DNA of 64,000 nt from Artemia franciscana (taxonomy: Eukaryota; Arthropoda; Branchiopoda; Anostraca; Artemiidae), in the NCBI RefSeq assembly GCF_032884065.1, contig NC_088866.1, positions 55,808,068 through 55,872,067 of the forward strand, in the 5' to 3' direction. This document shows positions 54,687-64,000 of the stretch, piece after piece (within the stretch, counting starts at the first letter, position 1; each line of letters opens with the position of its first letter). Below the pieces are notes generated by a model that saw nothing but the letters and a program-made list of their open reading frames with translations, had not been told where the DNA came from and did no database searches. The position numbers were made by a program, and so were the translations under genes.

Positions 54687-57213
54687 GTGCTAAGACTAAC
54701 TTCACTATATGTTCGTTTCTTTAGATCAGAAATTAGAAAATTTTGATGTTTTATTCCTCCAGGAGCATCTTCTACCTTTAGTGAGCTTAAACTCCCTACA
54801 GAGAAGTAACAAACACTCAGTTTTTTCTAAAAGTGCACGCAAAACCTCTGGCAGACCATTAGGTGGCCTAGCATATTTAATAAAAAGATGCTGTTTTCAC
54901 CACCCCCTTTATGTTATCACAAGAGTGATTGTTATATTGCTATTCGTCTTGCCAACCTTGTCCTCATTAATGTTTATCTCCCCTGCAACCAGAAATCCCT
55001 CCAAAGTTTAACTGAATTTATAAAATCTTGTGCATTAATAAAGTCTTTTGAATGGTATTGAGAGTTATGGACTGGATTGGTTATTAATTGGTGATATGAA
55101 CTGTAATATTAACTCTTCATAAGTGTGGACTGAGCTTCTTTTAGATTCCCTACTGAATAGTTACAAAATTTTAAAGAAAGATGCCTCCCATTCCTATATC
55201 CATAATAGTGGCTCACTTTCAGACATTGACCATTGCATCATTTCTTCTGGTCTCATCCGTGGCGAGGTCCATGTTGATCAGGATGAGCATTGATTATGAC
55301 CATCTCCCCCTATCCCTCACTGTTACCCTTAATGCTACTGCTGAGAAGAACCCTCGTCCTAATTCTAGAAAATGGATTTCTTAAAGAGAATGGAACAAAG
55401 CTGACTGGCCTCTTTATTTTTCTACATTTGTTAGCCTTCTATCAATGATTAAAGTCCCTTTTAATCTGTTGTGTACAAGCATAGGGTCCCCACAAGCCAG
55501 AATTCAACTTAACATTTATTATAGCCACATTGTATTGTGTTTAAAGAGGTCTGAAGAGGTAGCTGTTCCCCTATGTTGCTTTTGAGCACAAACAAGAAGT
55601 TCAATTTGGAAGAATGACCCAGAGCTCAAAACAATAAAAATTGGGCTAAGTTGTGGCTAAAATTAGGATAGCTTTTCCTAAAAAGATTTCCTAAGTCTCC
55701 TAGCCAGTGGAAAAAAGTGATTAATGTCACGAAGTTTGATAGATCACCTACAGCTGACTGAATCCCTAATGTATCATGGATCAATCATTATAGTAACATT
55801 TTCAATACAGTGATATATGCGGTTCATTTTCGTTTTGCCAAGCTCTGTTCTAATCTGTTGCCTAAGAAAATCATTCAAGGTCATGTATCTCCTTTTAGTG
55901 TTGACTGTGTCAAAAGAAGTGTAGAGAGACTTAAATCAAAATCTTATGATATAGACAGCATCAGTACTTTTCACCTCAACACCAATTCAGAGGAATTAGT
56001 TTATCACTTGCAGTTACTTTTTCAGATGTGTTTATGCTCTTCTTTAGTCCCTGATTCTTTTTTAGTTGGTAACATTATGTTAATTTTGAAATGTGGTAAG
56101 GACCCAACTAGTTGTGCTTTGTATAGGCCTATTATGGTTGCTTGTACTTTAAGTAAAGTATTTGAATATGTTTTGCTCCCTGATCTCCTGTCTAATGTAG
56201 ATTATATGTCTAATCAGTTTGGCTTCAAGCCGTATATAGGATGCCAACATGCTCATTGTGCTATAGTTTCACTATTACTTGAAGTGCATAAAAATGGTTT
56301 TGAGGTTCATTTTTGTGCACTCGATGTTTTAAAAGCTTTTGATTCAATATGCCATAGCCAACTTTGGTATTTGTTACTCCAACTTGGTGCAAATGTGTCT
56401 ACTATATCTACTCTTCATTTTTGGTATGCTAATTCATATGTTCAACTCAAGTCAGGTGACACCTATGTTGGTAATATCCCCATCCATTCTGGTCTTAGGC
56501 AAGGAGGAGTCTTATCCCCTTATCTTTTTAATGCTTGTCTTTATTCTGTTTTGCTATGTATTAATCCATCATGTTTTTTAAGCCTAACTAATCTTTTGTA
56601 TATTGCATATGCAGATGATTTACTTTTGATCAGCCGCACTAAATCTAGCCTAACTAAGTCGACCCAGCTTGTTTCTAAGTCTTTTGAGGAAATCGGCCTC
56701 AAACTTAATACTGAAAAATGTGAATATTTAGTTTTTAATGCTAAGCATCAAAGTAGTGATCTTAGTTGTGGTTATTTTTCAGTTAAGCTCGTTTCTTTGA
56801 TTTGGTGGCTTGTTATTAGTATTTGTTCATCTTTATCGGCTTTTCGATCTTGTGGGCTAAATGATATTAAAAGTAAACTTAAAAAAGGGTACGCGAAAAT
56901 CTTCCCGAACCAAGGCAGATTTTCACAAAAGGCTTTATCCAGACTTTATTCTACATATTGTGATCATTCTATATTGTTTCTTTCCGGTTTGCGCCCATTG
57001 TTTAATAATCAAGATTTGCAGGGTATAAGAGTTCTGTATTTTCGTTATTGTAAATATTTATTGTATCTGCCACGTTCTTATAGAAATCAGAAGATTATCA
57101 GAAAGTTTTGTGCCACTGATATTATTTGTGTTTATAAAAAACTCTATGCTAGATTAGGTGCTGAGGCCTGTCAACGCTTGGGCCCTTACCACCCTTTGAT
57201 TAGACTGTATTAA
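54683..57213 (+). pseudogene. LINE ORF2 of copy 3, inactivated
   Basis: The start codon is GTG (54683-54685) instead of ATG. A 31-bp deletion at about 54716, between two CGTT repeats in the intact copy, removes the FNING part of the endonuclease and shifts the frame. Further indels and stops occur near 54890, 55290, 55380 and 55640-55690, the last removing a linker stretch. From 55810 a 467-codon frame keeps the whole RT region ('GLRQGGVLSPYLFNACL', 'IAYADDLLLIS') to the natural C-terminus LGPYHPLIRLY, with RWLGI changed to WWLVI. Confidence 0.9.
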
Positions 57214-57314
57214 TTGTATTGTTTGTGCTATTTTGTTTTTCTTTCCTTAATGTTTTTACTCTGCTTAATTTGTCAAAACAAGTGGGTAACAAATAAATTA
57301 TTATTAATTATTAA

Positions 57315-58050
57315 TTCTTGAACTGGCAACAGGTTAAGAACTGGTTTCAAGTTAAAACATGTTATTTTGGTAAAGAAACAGATAATAGAAGTATAAAAGC
57401 CCATTAACCCTTTAGAAGAGGTCAGTAGCCTACTTCTTGGGTTGCACACATGCAGGCATGTATAATTGTCCAGTTCCAGTAAACTTGGTATTTACCCTAA
57501 AAAAAGCTTTTGCGTAAGGTAAACCACGTCCTTATTCTACACAAATTATCCAGTGAACCTGATCTGGTCAGATCAGACGAAGTTATGAACTAAGAATCAA
57601 ATCAACCCTTTTTCAAACAACAATGATGAGTGACATGACAAGCTGCCGACTAAGTCATTAATTAAGGTTCACGAGATTGAAATTCCGCTTTTACAGGCAA
57701 TAAAGACATATTTTGCAGTTTGCCAGAAAATTGCAAAAGATCATATTTCAAGTTGGACAGAGCTCAAATCAACGGAAATCGGGAGATTATATCGAATGAA
57801 GGTAAACATGAGAAAAAACCCTGAATATCTCTAAAAATGAGAGAAAAACATGAGAAAACCTCTAAAAACGTGAGAAAAACATGAGAACATGAGACAATTT
57901 TTTTTCCCATGAGAAATCTTCCAAAAACATGAGAAGTGGAAGCCCTGCAAATGATGTCCTGAGAAGACATTTTGAAGCACTTGTCTCCCTCTAGAGAGCA
58001 TGACCTTCAACAATCTTAATGCTATGAAAGTAAAACCTTGTAAACTGGAT
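57315..58050. repeat. CpG-poor sequence with a degenerate 'acatgagaaaa' repeat
   Basis: At about 57800-57935 'catgagaaaaa' recurs six to seven times at 15-35 bp spacing, the only structure seen in this interval. The minus-strand frames rich in FSHVF mirror it and are not genes. Confidence 0.5.
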
Positions 58051-58051
58051 C

Positions 58052-59000
58052 TTAAACTCAAGTGTGGGTAAAATTCTAGCCTAGCTACTTTTCGCTATCT
58101 TGGAAAGGGGTTAGGTTAAGAAAATGAAACTTATTAATGAATCCAGGGTAAAAAACATACTCTGGGAAGGTATTGCCAAGCTTCTATGTTAACCCTTTTC
58201 TGATTTCCAAGTCTTAGAAATTTACCTACTTGATGGGTCTATACCTATTGAAATTTTGACAAAACAACATTTTACCTTAATTTGCAGTTTTCAGTTTCTT
58301 TTTCTTTTGTTTTAGTTCTGAAAATGCAATTTTTGTTGTTTTAATAGAATTTTAAGCCATGTCAATGGCTTTTTTCTAAATTCAGGGAATGTATTTGCAG
58401 ATTTTTGAAACCTTATAAATTAGGATTGAGCAAAGTTGTGAACCTATAAACAATTACTTGTACTTCATTTAAACAGAGTATTTGTTTTGTAAGATTTCAC
58501 TTTTATAACACAAGGATTTTTAAAGGTCATCAAAGTTGCTGCCCTTTAGAGAGAGAAGGAGTAGAGATTGGTACTTGAAAATTCCTTCCTGGGACATACT
58601 TTATTCTGTAGACCCATTCCTGAAAGTTTCATTTTCCTAACCTAACCACTTTCCAAGATAACAAAAAGTAGCTAGCTAGAATTTTACCAAATTTCACTGA
58701 AAAAACCCTTGACATGGCACAAATTCTGCTGAAATAATAAGAATTACATTAAAAAAAATCATTATAAAAGAGATTGAAAACTTAAAACTAGGGTAAGATA
58801 TTTTCTGTCTGAGTTCAGACAGGTCCCTGTCATTTATGCAATCTTTTAAGCCATTAGAATAAGAAAAAGCTTGTCCAAAGGTTTCCAGCATCTACTTTTG
58901 CCCCTAGATTCATTCCTGAAAAGTTTATTCACCTAACTAAACTACTTTTCAAGATACAGTAGCAAGAAGCCACTAAACTAGAAGCTTACTAGTATATGCA
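58052..59000. repeat. Inverted-repeat (foldback) element, distinct from the main family
   Basis: The 5' arm 'taaaattctagcctagctac...ggttaggttaagaaaatgaaa' (58070-58132) is the reverse complement, with few mismatches, of 'gaaagtttcattttcctaac...agctagctagaattttacc' (58621-58688). A third, weaker arm follows at 58915-58985 ('agtttattcacctaactaaa'). The interior shares about 170 bp with 50330-50580 in reverse orientation. Probably a non-autonomous element. No coding sequence. Confidence 0.6.
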
Positions 59001-59280
59001 AGGATGGATTTTGGAAAACCTCCAAAATACATGGTTAACATTGAAGTAGAAAAATGGTCTATGGCTGAAATGAAAGCCCCAGAACTGTTGCATAAACTGC
59101 GATTTTTCTTGTATAGCTAGAAGAAAAAAAGGGGGAAAAAGTACTAGGGTGGTATTCTCTGGGACATAGTAAAAAGATTCATGTATTGGTAGAAAACTTC
59201 AACTATTCATCATGTAAAAACTACATTAAAAATTCTACTTTAAAAATAAAAATATCTCTGGCACAAGACTAGACTACCAG

Positions 59281-60709
59281 TCAGCAAACACAAAGATATG
59301 ATGCTGCTGTGGAAGCTGTACTGGGTGCTGGTGGGGTAGGAGGCAACAACTTTTTCAAAATGTCTTCGCTTGGATAAAACATTGATTTGTCTTGGTCTGG
59401 CCACTTCCACTTTCTTAGACCAGCCATGCACATGACACCCACTCTGACACTGTTCTTGTTTTTCTCTTGGACAGACCCAGGAAAATACCCTCCTTTATAA
59501 ACAACTTTAACAAAATATTCTATAGAGACACTGTCAAATATCTCTCCCTCTTTCTCACTTTCATGTTCTGATTCACCTAGTTTCATTGAGTCATCAATAT
59601 CATCATCAAGAATCATTTTTTCATCATCACTTCCTTCTGAATCCACAAATAGTTTTTTGTTGTCTGGCCTTTGTTTGCTTTTTCAGCTCTTCCAACAGTC
59701 CCAACTTTTCCTCTAGCCCTGCCACCCTGTGCTTTCTTATCTTTTATTTTGGCTTCTTGTTCTTCAATCTGTCTTTTCACAGGAGTGTCAGTAAGAATCT
59801 TCATAGCATATAAGAATATGACCAAACTTGTTCTGGCATCACAGGAACTGAGACGGGTGTGGAGGATTGTTCAGGCCCACTTATACTTGGGGTTTTGGCA
59901 AGGCTGTTTCCGGGTTCAGCTGGATCCAAGCCATCACATGCAGGTCTGTCAGTTACAGCAGAGGTTAGAAAATCCTTTTCTGTAAAGATGTCTGTCTTGT
60001 AAGGCCTTATCCCTGTCTTCTCAAAGCCCCTCATTATGTTTTTTGGCATGAAGGATATGGGGAGGCTTTTACCAACAAGAGATGCAATCTTGTATATCAT
60101 CACAGTCTTCCCTGGGTTGGACAGCATCCAGTTGTCCATAGCCTTGTTGTATTGGCATTTGAAGGGAAAATATACACAAATGACCAATGGCTGCAACTGG
60201 TGCCTGCAGTGGGGTTGTATTGTTAGTAAACTGATTCCAGAATCTTTTGCAAACTGCAGAACAGATTTAGAACTCATGGTTGACCATTATCCAAAGCTTT
60301 AGGCTTTCAGGGGAAGCATGTGAGTAAGTCTTGAAATGTTTGAGATATTCCAGGAACAGTTTTTTGGTTTGCCCATCTAGAAGGCCTGGCTCCTCCAGCA
60401 GAGTTAGCAGGAATATAAGGTAAGAGGGAAGGTACTGCCTGCTAGCAGAGATGGTTCCAACCATAGTCACAATCATGCCATGCTCAGCTGAAGTTACTTT
60501 GGCCACTATTATCCTGCCCTTCTCAGCAAAAACCTTTGGAGGGACATGAACAGTGGTTCATCACAGTTGAATATGTTGCTTGCTGTAAATGGAGTTTTCT
60601 TCAAAACTGACTGCAAGTTGGAGAAAAACCCCTGTACATAGTGCTCGTTAAAGCTCATGGCATGCCCAGGCAAACAAGCATCTAAAGTCAAAATTGGGCC
60701 ATTCTGCAA
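59281..60709 (-). pseudogene. Pogo/Tigger-like DDE transposase, decayed
   Basis: Minus-strand pieces keep the family order. First 'FFSNLQSVLKKTPFTASNIF' with NCDEP (usual N-x-DET, first catalytic Asp). Then 'GTISASRQYLPSYLIF' and LEYLKHFKTYSHASPES. Next LWIMVNHEF where the second Asp of LDNH is lost. Then 'HCRHQLQPLVICVYFPFKCQ' where LQPLD has become LQPLV. After that 'DNWMLSNPGKTVMIYKIASL' and NIMRGFEKTGIRPYKTDIF, and a basic/acidic C-terminus (DTPVKRQIEEQEAKIKDKKA, then SEGSDDEKMILDDD) with a final about 60-residue chromo-like/KWKWPDQD segment. At least four frame changes and two lost aspartates show it is dead. The N-terminal DNA-binding part is missing. Confidence 0.8.
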
Positions 60710-60719
60710 TAAGTGTCAG

Positions 60720-60810
60720 GCAAGTAGAGGTTGGATGGTATATACTGGGACATGTCCCACTACATACCACTTATTCTTGTCCCAGTATATACCATGCGAC
60801 CTCTACTTGC
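60720..60810. repeat. 33-bp inverted repeat upstream of the transposase
   Basis: Arms 60720-60752 and 60778-60810 ('gcaagtagaggt...tatactgggaca' and complement) differ at two positions, with a 25-nt loop that holds a further partial copy (gtcccactacataccactta). It lies just 5' of the remaining transposase reading frame. Confidence 0.75.
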
Positions 60811-61639
60811 AAATTATGTCTGTTTTTTTTTTACTATTGCATATTTTTCCACAAGATGGCCTTTGATGTTTTAGCTTTTGTTTACTATCTTACATACACA
60901 ATTTCTACAAACCATTACAAGATAAAACACAAAAAAACAAACTATTGCCCCAATATTTTTTGTGGGGCATAGCCAAAACTTTGCAGTCAATTTTCTCAAA
61001 AACGAAAATAGCTACTTACCAAAATGATGGAACTGTCATGTCCACCATTGAATGAACTATGCTAGGTGGCTTTATTAGATTTTTTAAAGAATGCTAGATG
61101 GCAGATAAGTACCATGTCCCACCTTATACCCTGTCCCTGGATATACCACTTACCCCAATTAACTTTTAAATAATGTTACATTTAAAACGTGTATCAACAA
61201 ACTTTGTTGTTTTTATTCAAGCAAAAGTAATGGAAAAGTTGCAGAATAGTGGCTCTCCAGGAGGAGACACTTGAACAAAAATATAGGCATCTATAGATTG
61301 CCATTTTTATGGTTTAAGTTGGGTTTGGGCCAATTGAATTTTTAACTTCTTTAAAATAGTTTTTTTCTATCCTATTTTCAGCATAATCATTTAGTCTGAA
61401 CTAGATATCTTGTATTTAAAGCATAATCAGTTTTACAACAGTATAATTTATAGAAAGACTAATAAAGAAATGTATTATTAAGTCCATCCATGTGTCAATC
61501 AGGGAGATGTGCATTGCCAGGTTAATGACTATTAGCAGTTTTTGAAAAGCAGCATAATATAAAGAACTGGATGGCAGTGAAATCTGTGACCCAAGATTCA
61601 GAATACATTAAATAAGCAGTTCATCTTGGTATTTACTGT

Positions 61640-62165
61640 CCCTGACAGTACTCCAATTCCAGATCCCCAAGATTTGAAATTTTAAATGGCATAGCACCCA
61701 TTAATATAACCAAAAACCGATGTAGAAACCCAATTGAAGAAGATTAACCTAAATAAATCTACGAGACTGGATGGAGAACCTCCAAGCTACTACACGATAC
61801 ATATACAGTGTTGTCACATCCTCTCACTCTACTTTTCCAAAAGTTCCTTAGTACTAAATGTATTCTGAAAGATAGCAAGACATCATGCCTGTACACAAAG
61901 GGGGCAATAGAAATGAAGCTAGTAATTATCAACCAATTTGTCTTACCTCAGCAATTGGGAAACTACCCAAAGTTATAGTCAATTCTGCCATTATGGTTCA
62001 TTTAAATACCAACAATCTGCTCTCGCCTATTCATCATGGATTTAATTCCAATGGATCAGTTGACACTAAACTCATTGATATATACAAGCATTTCTCAAAA
62101 CGTATGGATAAGGGATCTCCTGTTGACATGTTATTACTGGATATTCTGCACCAATCCCCTTATAC
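61640..62165 (+). pseudogene. LINE reverse-transcriptase N-terminal fragment
   Basis: 61885-62150 gives MPVHKGGNRNEASNYQPICL, then 'TSAIGKLPKVIVNSAIM', 'LLSPIHHGFNSNGSVDTKL' and 'GSPVDMLLLDI', the RT motifs 'P-x-x-K-G...NYRPISLTS...GKxxE', 'QHGF' and 'LLDxxKAFD' in order. Upstream (61740-61830) a frameshifted 'KSTRLDGEPPSYYT' resembles the linker before the RT. It ends before the palm Asp motif is complete. Confidence 0.65.
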
Positions 62166-63216
62166 ATAGAATATATTCTTTTTGTTTCAAGATGTAATTT
62201 TGCTCTTTTTTTAGCCTTGCATATGGGGGCTATTGTTGGTAGATTTATTATCTCTTTCATTTTAATAAATTTGATTGTAGGAACATTATGTGACTGTAAA
62301 ACAGCACATAGGAAGGAGGAGATGGCGTGGAAATATCCTCTCAGTATTCTTGTAGTTAAAAAAGAGGAACACATACTCTAGTGTGTAAAAACCACAATAT
62401 ATGACTCTCAAGACGCATATTTTCCAAGCGTCAGGTAATTCAAAGTCAGTTCAAGTGACATGCTAGTCTTCTGCTCTGCTTCCCAAAAGTGTTACAGAAA
62501 AAAGACATTGCAGTTGTAATGCCACTATATCTCTATGATTTTATTTTTCTTTTTTCTTTAAACTGGAAGCTCTTTTCCAGGATTTCAGCAGTGGCTTTAA
62601 TGCTTAATGTAGTTTATTCCATGATTCAATTCATTATGAGACATATAAACAGATATTCCAGTCTACAAGTTTTCTGGCAAAGCTAGTTTGTAGGCCTATC
62701 AAGGAGGATGTAATGGGTTATTCTCATTGTCTCAACTTTGGTAGGAATCTAATAGGGAATTAACTCAAAAGAAGGGTAGCACATATACTTGTAGAATTCC
62801 AACATATGTTAAATTGTCAAAAGTGCTCATGAAGCAACTAAGTGGGCATTTTAGGATCTTCTTCAGAAGCTAATGTTACTATAACTTGATATTGCAGGGG
62901 CTTTCATATAACTTTAAACTTGGACGTAGGCAGCATCTTGTCTAGGAGGAGGGGCAGTCGATTCTGTGATGGAGGGGGATACCACAAGGTAGTGTTGTTG
63001 ACAGGGTTGCCACCACGGTCAGTTCCTAAAGTGCTTAAATTTTTGCAATTTTGGATTAGTAGTAGGTCAATATTTCAATCTTTTATGCTAGGTTATTTCA
63101 AACTTAGGGACAATCTTTTGAAATGAACACGACAAAAAGGTGTTCCTCTTACTTTTTTCAAAATTACATTATGACAAGATAACAGCTTCATATTTTAAGA
63201 ATTCAATTCAAAAGTT
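62166..63216. other. CpG-poor sequence, nothing recognised
   Basis: Short frames at 62489-62686 and 62920-63126 have no domain. No repeats supported. Confidence 0.4.
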
Positions 63217-63220
63217 TTAA

Positions 63221-64000
63221 CCCTTAACTGACAGGGTGGGGTCTCTTAGACCCCAGCGCTAAGTCTTTTTTCTATTTCGTACTACTGGGTTATGCTAGGA
63301 GGCTGATATTTCGTCTATTTTTTGGACCGTTTGGGTACTAAAGCTGGGTAAAATAACATCTCGAAATCGCTTGCAGGTGTGTAGATACTGGGGTCTGTTG
63401 TCCAGGAAACCCCGCCCTGCAGTTTGCATAACTTTTTTGTAAGAAAGCAGAGAAATCAACTCTACGAGCTTTTTAGAGAACAGTTAGTTTGATTTTGTTT
63501 TATTTAAGTGTCCTACATTCGAGGGGAAAATATTTTCGTTTTTATTAGACCCTTTTTATTATTATTTTTTGGTAATTCTGATTTTCCTTGGTTCTAGTAT
63601 CTAGTATCAATTCTAGTATCTGGAAAACTCTCTTCAGTTTGATGATACGCACACACGTCAAGAAAGAGGCGAACTTCTAGCTCCCATCAAAGAGGTTTTT
63701 GACCTCTTCATCGCAAACTGCAAAGCAAATTACTCACCAGGCTAATACTTGGTGATTGATGAAATGCTAGTTGCATTTAGGTTACGGTACAAATTCAAGA
63801 AGTAAATTTGTTCTAAACTGAACAAGTTTGGATTCCAGATCTAATGTCTAGCGGTCTTGAAGACATTTTATCTATCTAATGTCTCTGTCTACACTGGAAA
63901 GAAAACACCTATAGTTGGAATTAATGTTTCAGTTCCAAGGTGAGTGTTGTCGATTTCTTGAATAGCTGGAACATCAACATGGCACTGGTTCACGTTCATA
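63221..64000 (+). mobile_element. piggyBac-like element, 5' end at TTAA, runs off the window
   Basis: A TTAA at 63217-63220 is followed directly by 'cccttaactgacagggtggg' and a 'ggggtctcttagacccc' palindrome (63239-63255), the layout of piggyBac terminal sequence (TTAA target, C-rich end). The transposase remnant follows at 63640. The right end is beyond 64000. Confidence 0.65.
63640..63946 (+). pseudogene. piggyBac-like transposase fragment (PGBD type)
   Basis: The frame reads 'DDTHTRQERGELLAPIKEVF', then 'ANCKANYSPG', stop, YLVIDEMLVAFRLRYKFKK, stop, then ICSKLNKFGFQI, stop, and 'VSVYTGKKTPIVGIN'. This matches the piggyBac core: RDxxAPI, YxPG-x-x-L-x-IDE-x-x-x-x-FRGRxxFxQY, PSKPxKYGIK, and VYTGK. 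The IDE acidic residues survive. Three in-frame stops inactivate it. 63256-63640 between the terminus and this core has no clear N-terminal reading frame. Confidence 0.75.

Larger units (their letters stand above)
53329..57314 (+). mobile_element. LINE family 1 copy 3, near full length
   Basis: It runs from 'acctggctttcagagtgaga' to '(AATTATT)-type tail ...ttaattattaatt', the same ends as the intact copy. ORF1 is open and ORF2 broken. Most differences from copy 2 that I compared in ORF1 lie at CpG positions (CG in copy 2, TG or CA here). No target-site duplication was evident. Confidence 0.85.
59140..61165 (-). mobile_element. Possible limits of the pogo-like element
   Basis: 'aagtactagggtggtattct' at about 59143 and the reverse complement of about 61125-61165 ('ggggtaagtggtatatccag') share a GTGGTAT-x(5-6)-GGGACA theme and could be worn terminal inverted repeats about 2.0 kb apart. 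The same 'ggtatatactgggac' theme forms the hairpin at 60720-60810. Boundaries are tentative. 61166-61640 shows nothing recognised. Confidence 0.35.

Noticed and set aside
57764-58061. Minus-strand frames rich in Phe/Ser/His as a membrane protein
   Set aside because: They reflect the repeated 'catgagaaaaa' unit read in reverse.
51500-63216. Assembly chimera or foreign DNA explaining the low CpG content
   Set aside because: LINE family 1 and repeat families shared with the rest of the window occur on both sides, so the same genome is likely; a junction check would still be useful.

Overview
This is animal, almost certainly invertebrate, nuclear DNA. It is AT-rich and intron-bearing. One multi-exon host gene on the + strand runs from about 5.18 to 43.82 kb, and nearly everything else is transposable elements, satellites and microsatellites. 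The dispersed repeat that begins caaacagttcgtgg looks to me like one abundant in brine shrimp (Artemia). That is recall only, so I keep the label at 'crustacean-like'. No tRNA, rRNA, CRISPR or bacterial operon was seen.

Host gene. Five exons (5182-5508, 13038-13264, 28561-29247, 42841-43320, 43780-43824) join in one open frame through good GT/AG sites with matching phases. They give about 587 residues of an acidic/Lys-rich then Gly/Arg/Pro/Gln/Trp-rich, probably disordered protein ending in TAG. The 5' end lies outside the window or is unrecognised. Exons 3 and 4 are paralogues made by a tandem duplication that also copied the flanking introns (block A about 27.05-30.4 kb, block B about 33.76-46.76 kb). 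About 8 kb of nested transposons later entered block B.

Transposon layout. 0.15-3.3 kb: old repeats. 3.7-4.5 kb: MULE-like transposase remnant. 7.1-11.3 kb: decayed LINE whose ORF1 starts with a PWWP-like domain. 15.2-19.2 kb: LINE family 1 copy 1, split by a foldback element. 16.7-24.0 kb: several copies of a modular foldback family with long hairpins. 24.17-26.79 kb: minisatellite with three-level periodicity. 31.3-41.9 kb: nested foldback elements plus an intact two-ORF LINE (ORF1 371 aa, ORF2 883 aa) antisense to the host gene. 44.4-46.3 kb: a microsatellite-bearing, Helentron-like repeat. 47.5-51.5 kb: a MITE and LINE fragments. 53.3-57.3 kb: LINE family 1 copy 3, with intact ORF1, dead ORF2 and CpG decay. 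59.1-61.2 kb: pogo/Tigger-like pseudogene. 61.6-62.2 kb: LINE fragment. 63.2 kb to the end: start of a piggyBac-like element at a TTAA.

The best candidates for something undescribed are: (i) the foldback family, with a fixed end inserting after T, no clear target duplication, and about 120-bp hairpin arms that vary together; (ii) the PWWP-bearing LINE ORF1; (iii) an inverted 573-bp template-switch-like copy that received two later insertions; and (iv) a CpG-poor domain at about 51.5-63.2 kb in which a LINE copy has lost CpGs. Transposon boundaries are read by eye and good to a few bases at best.
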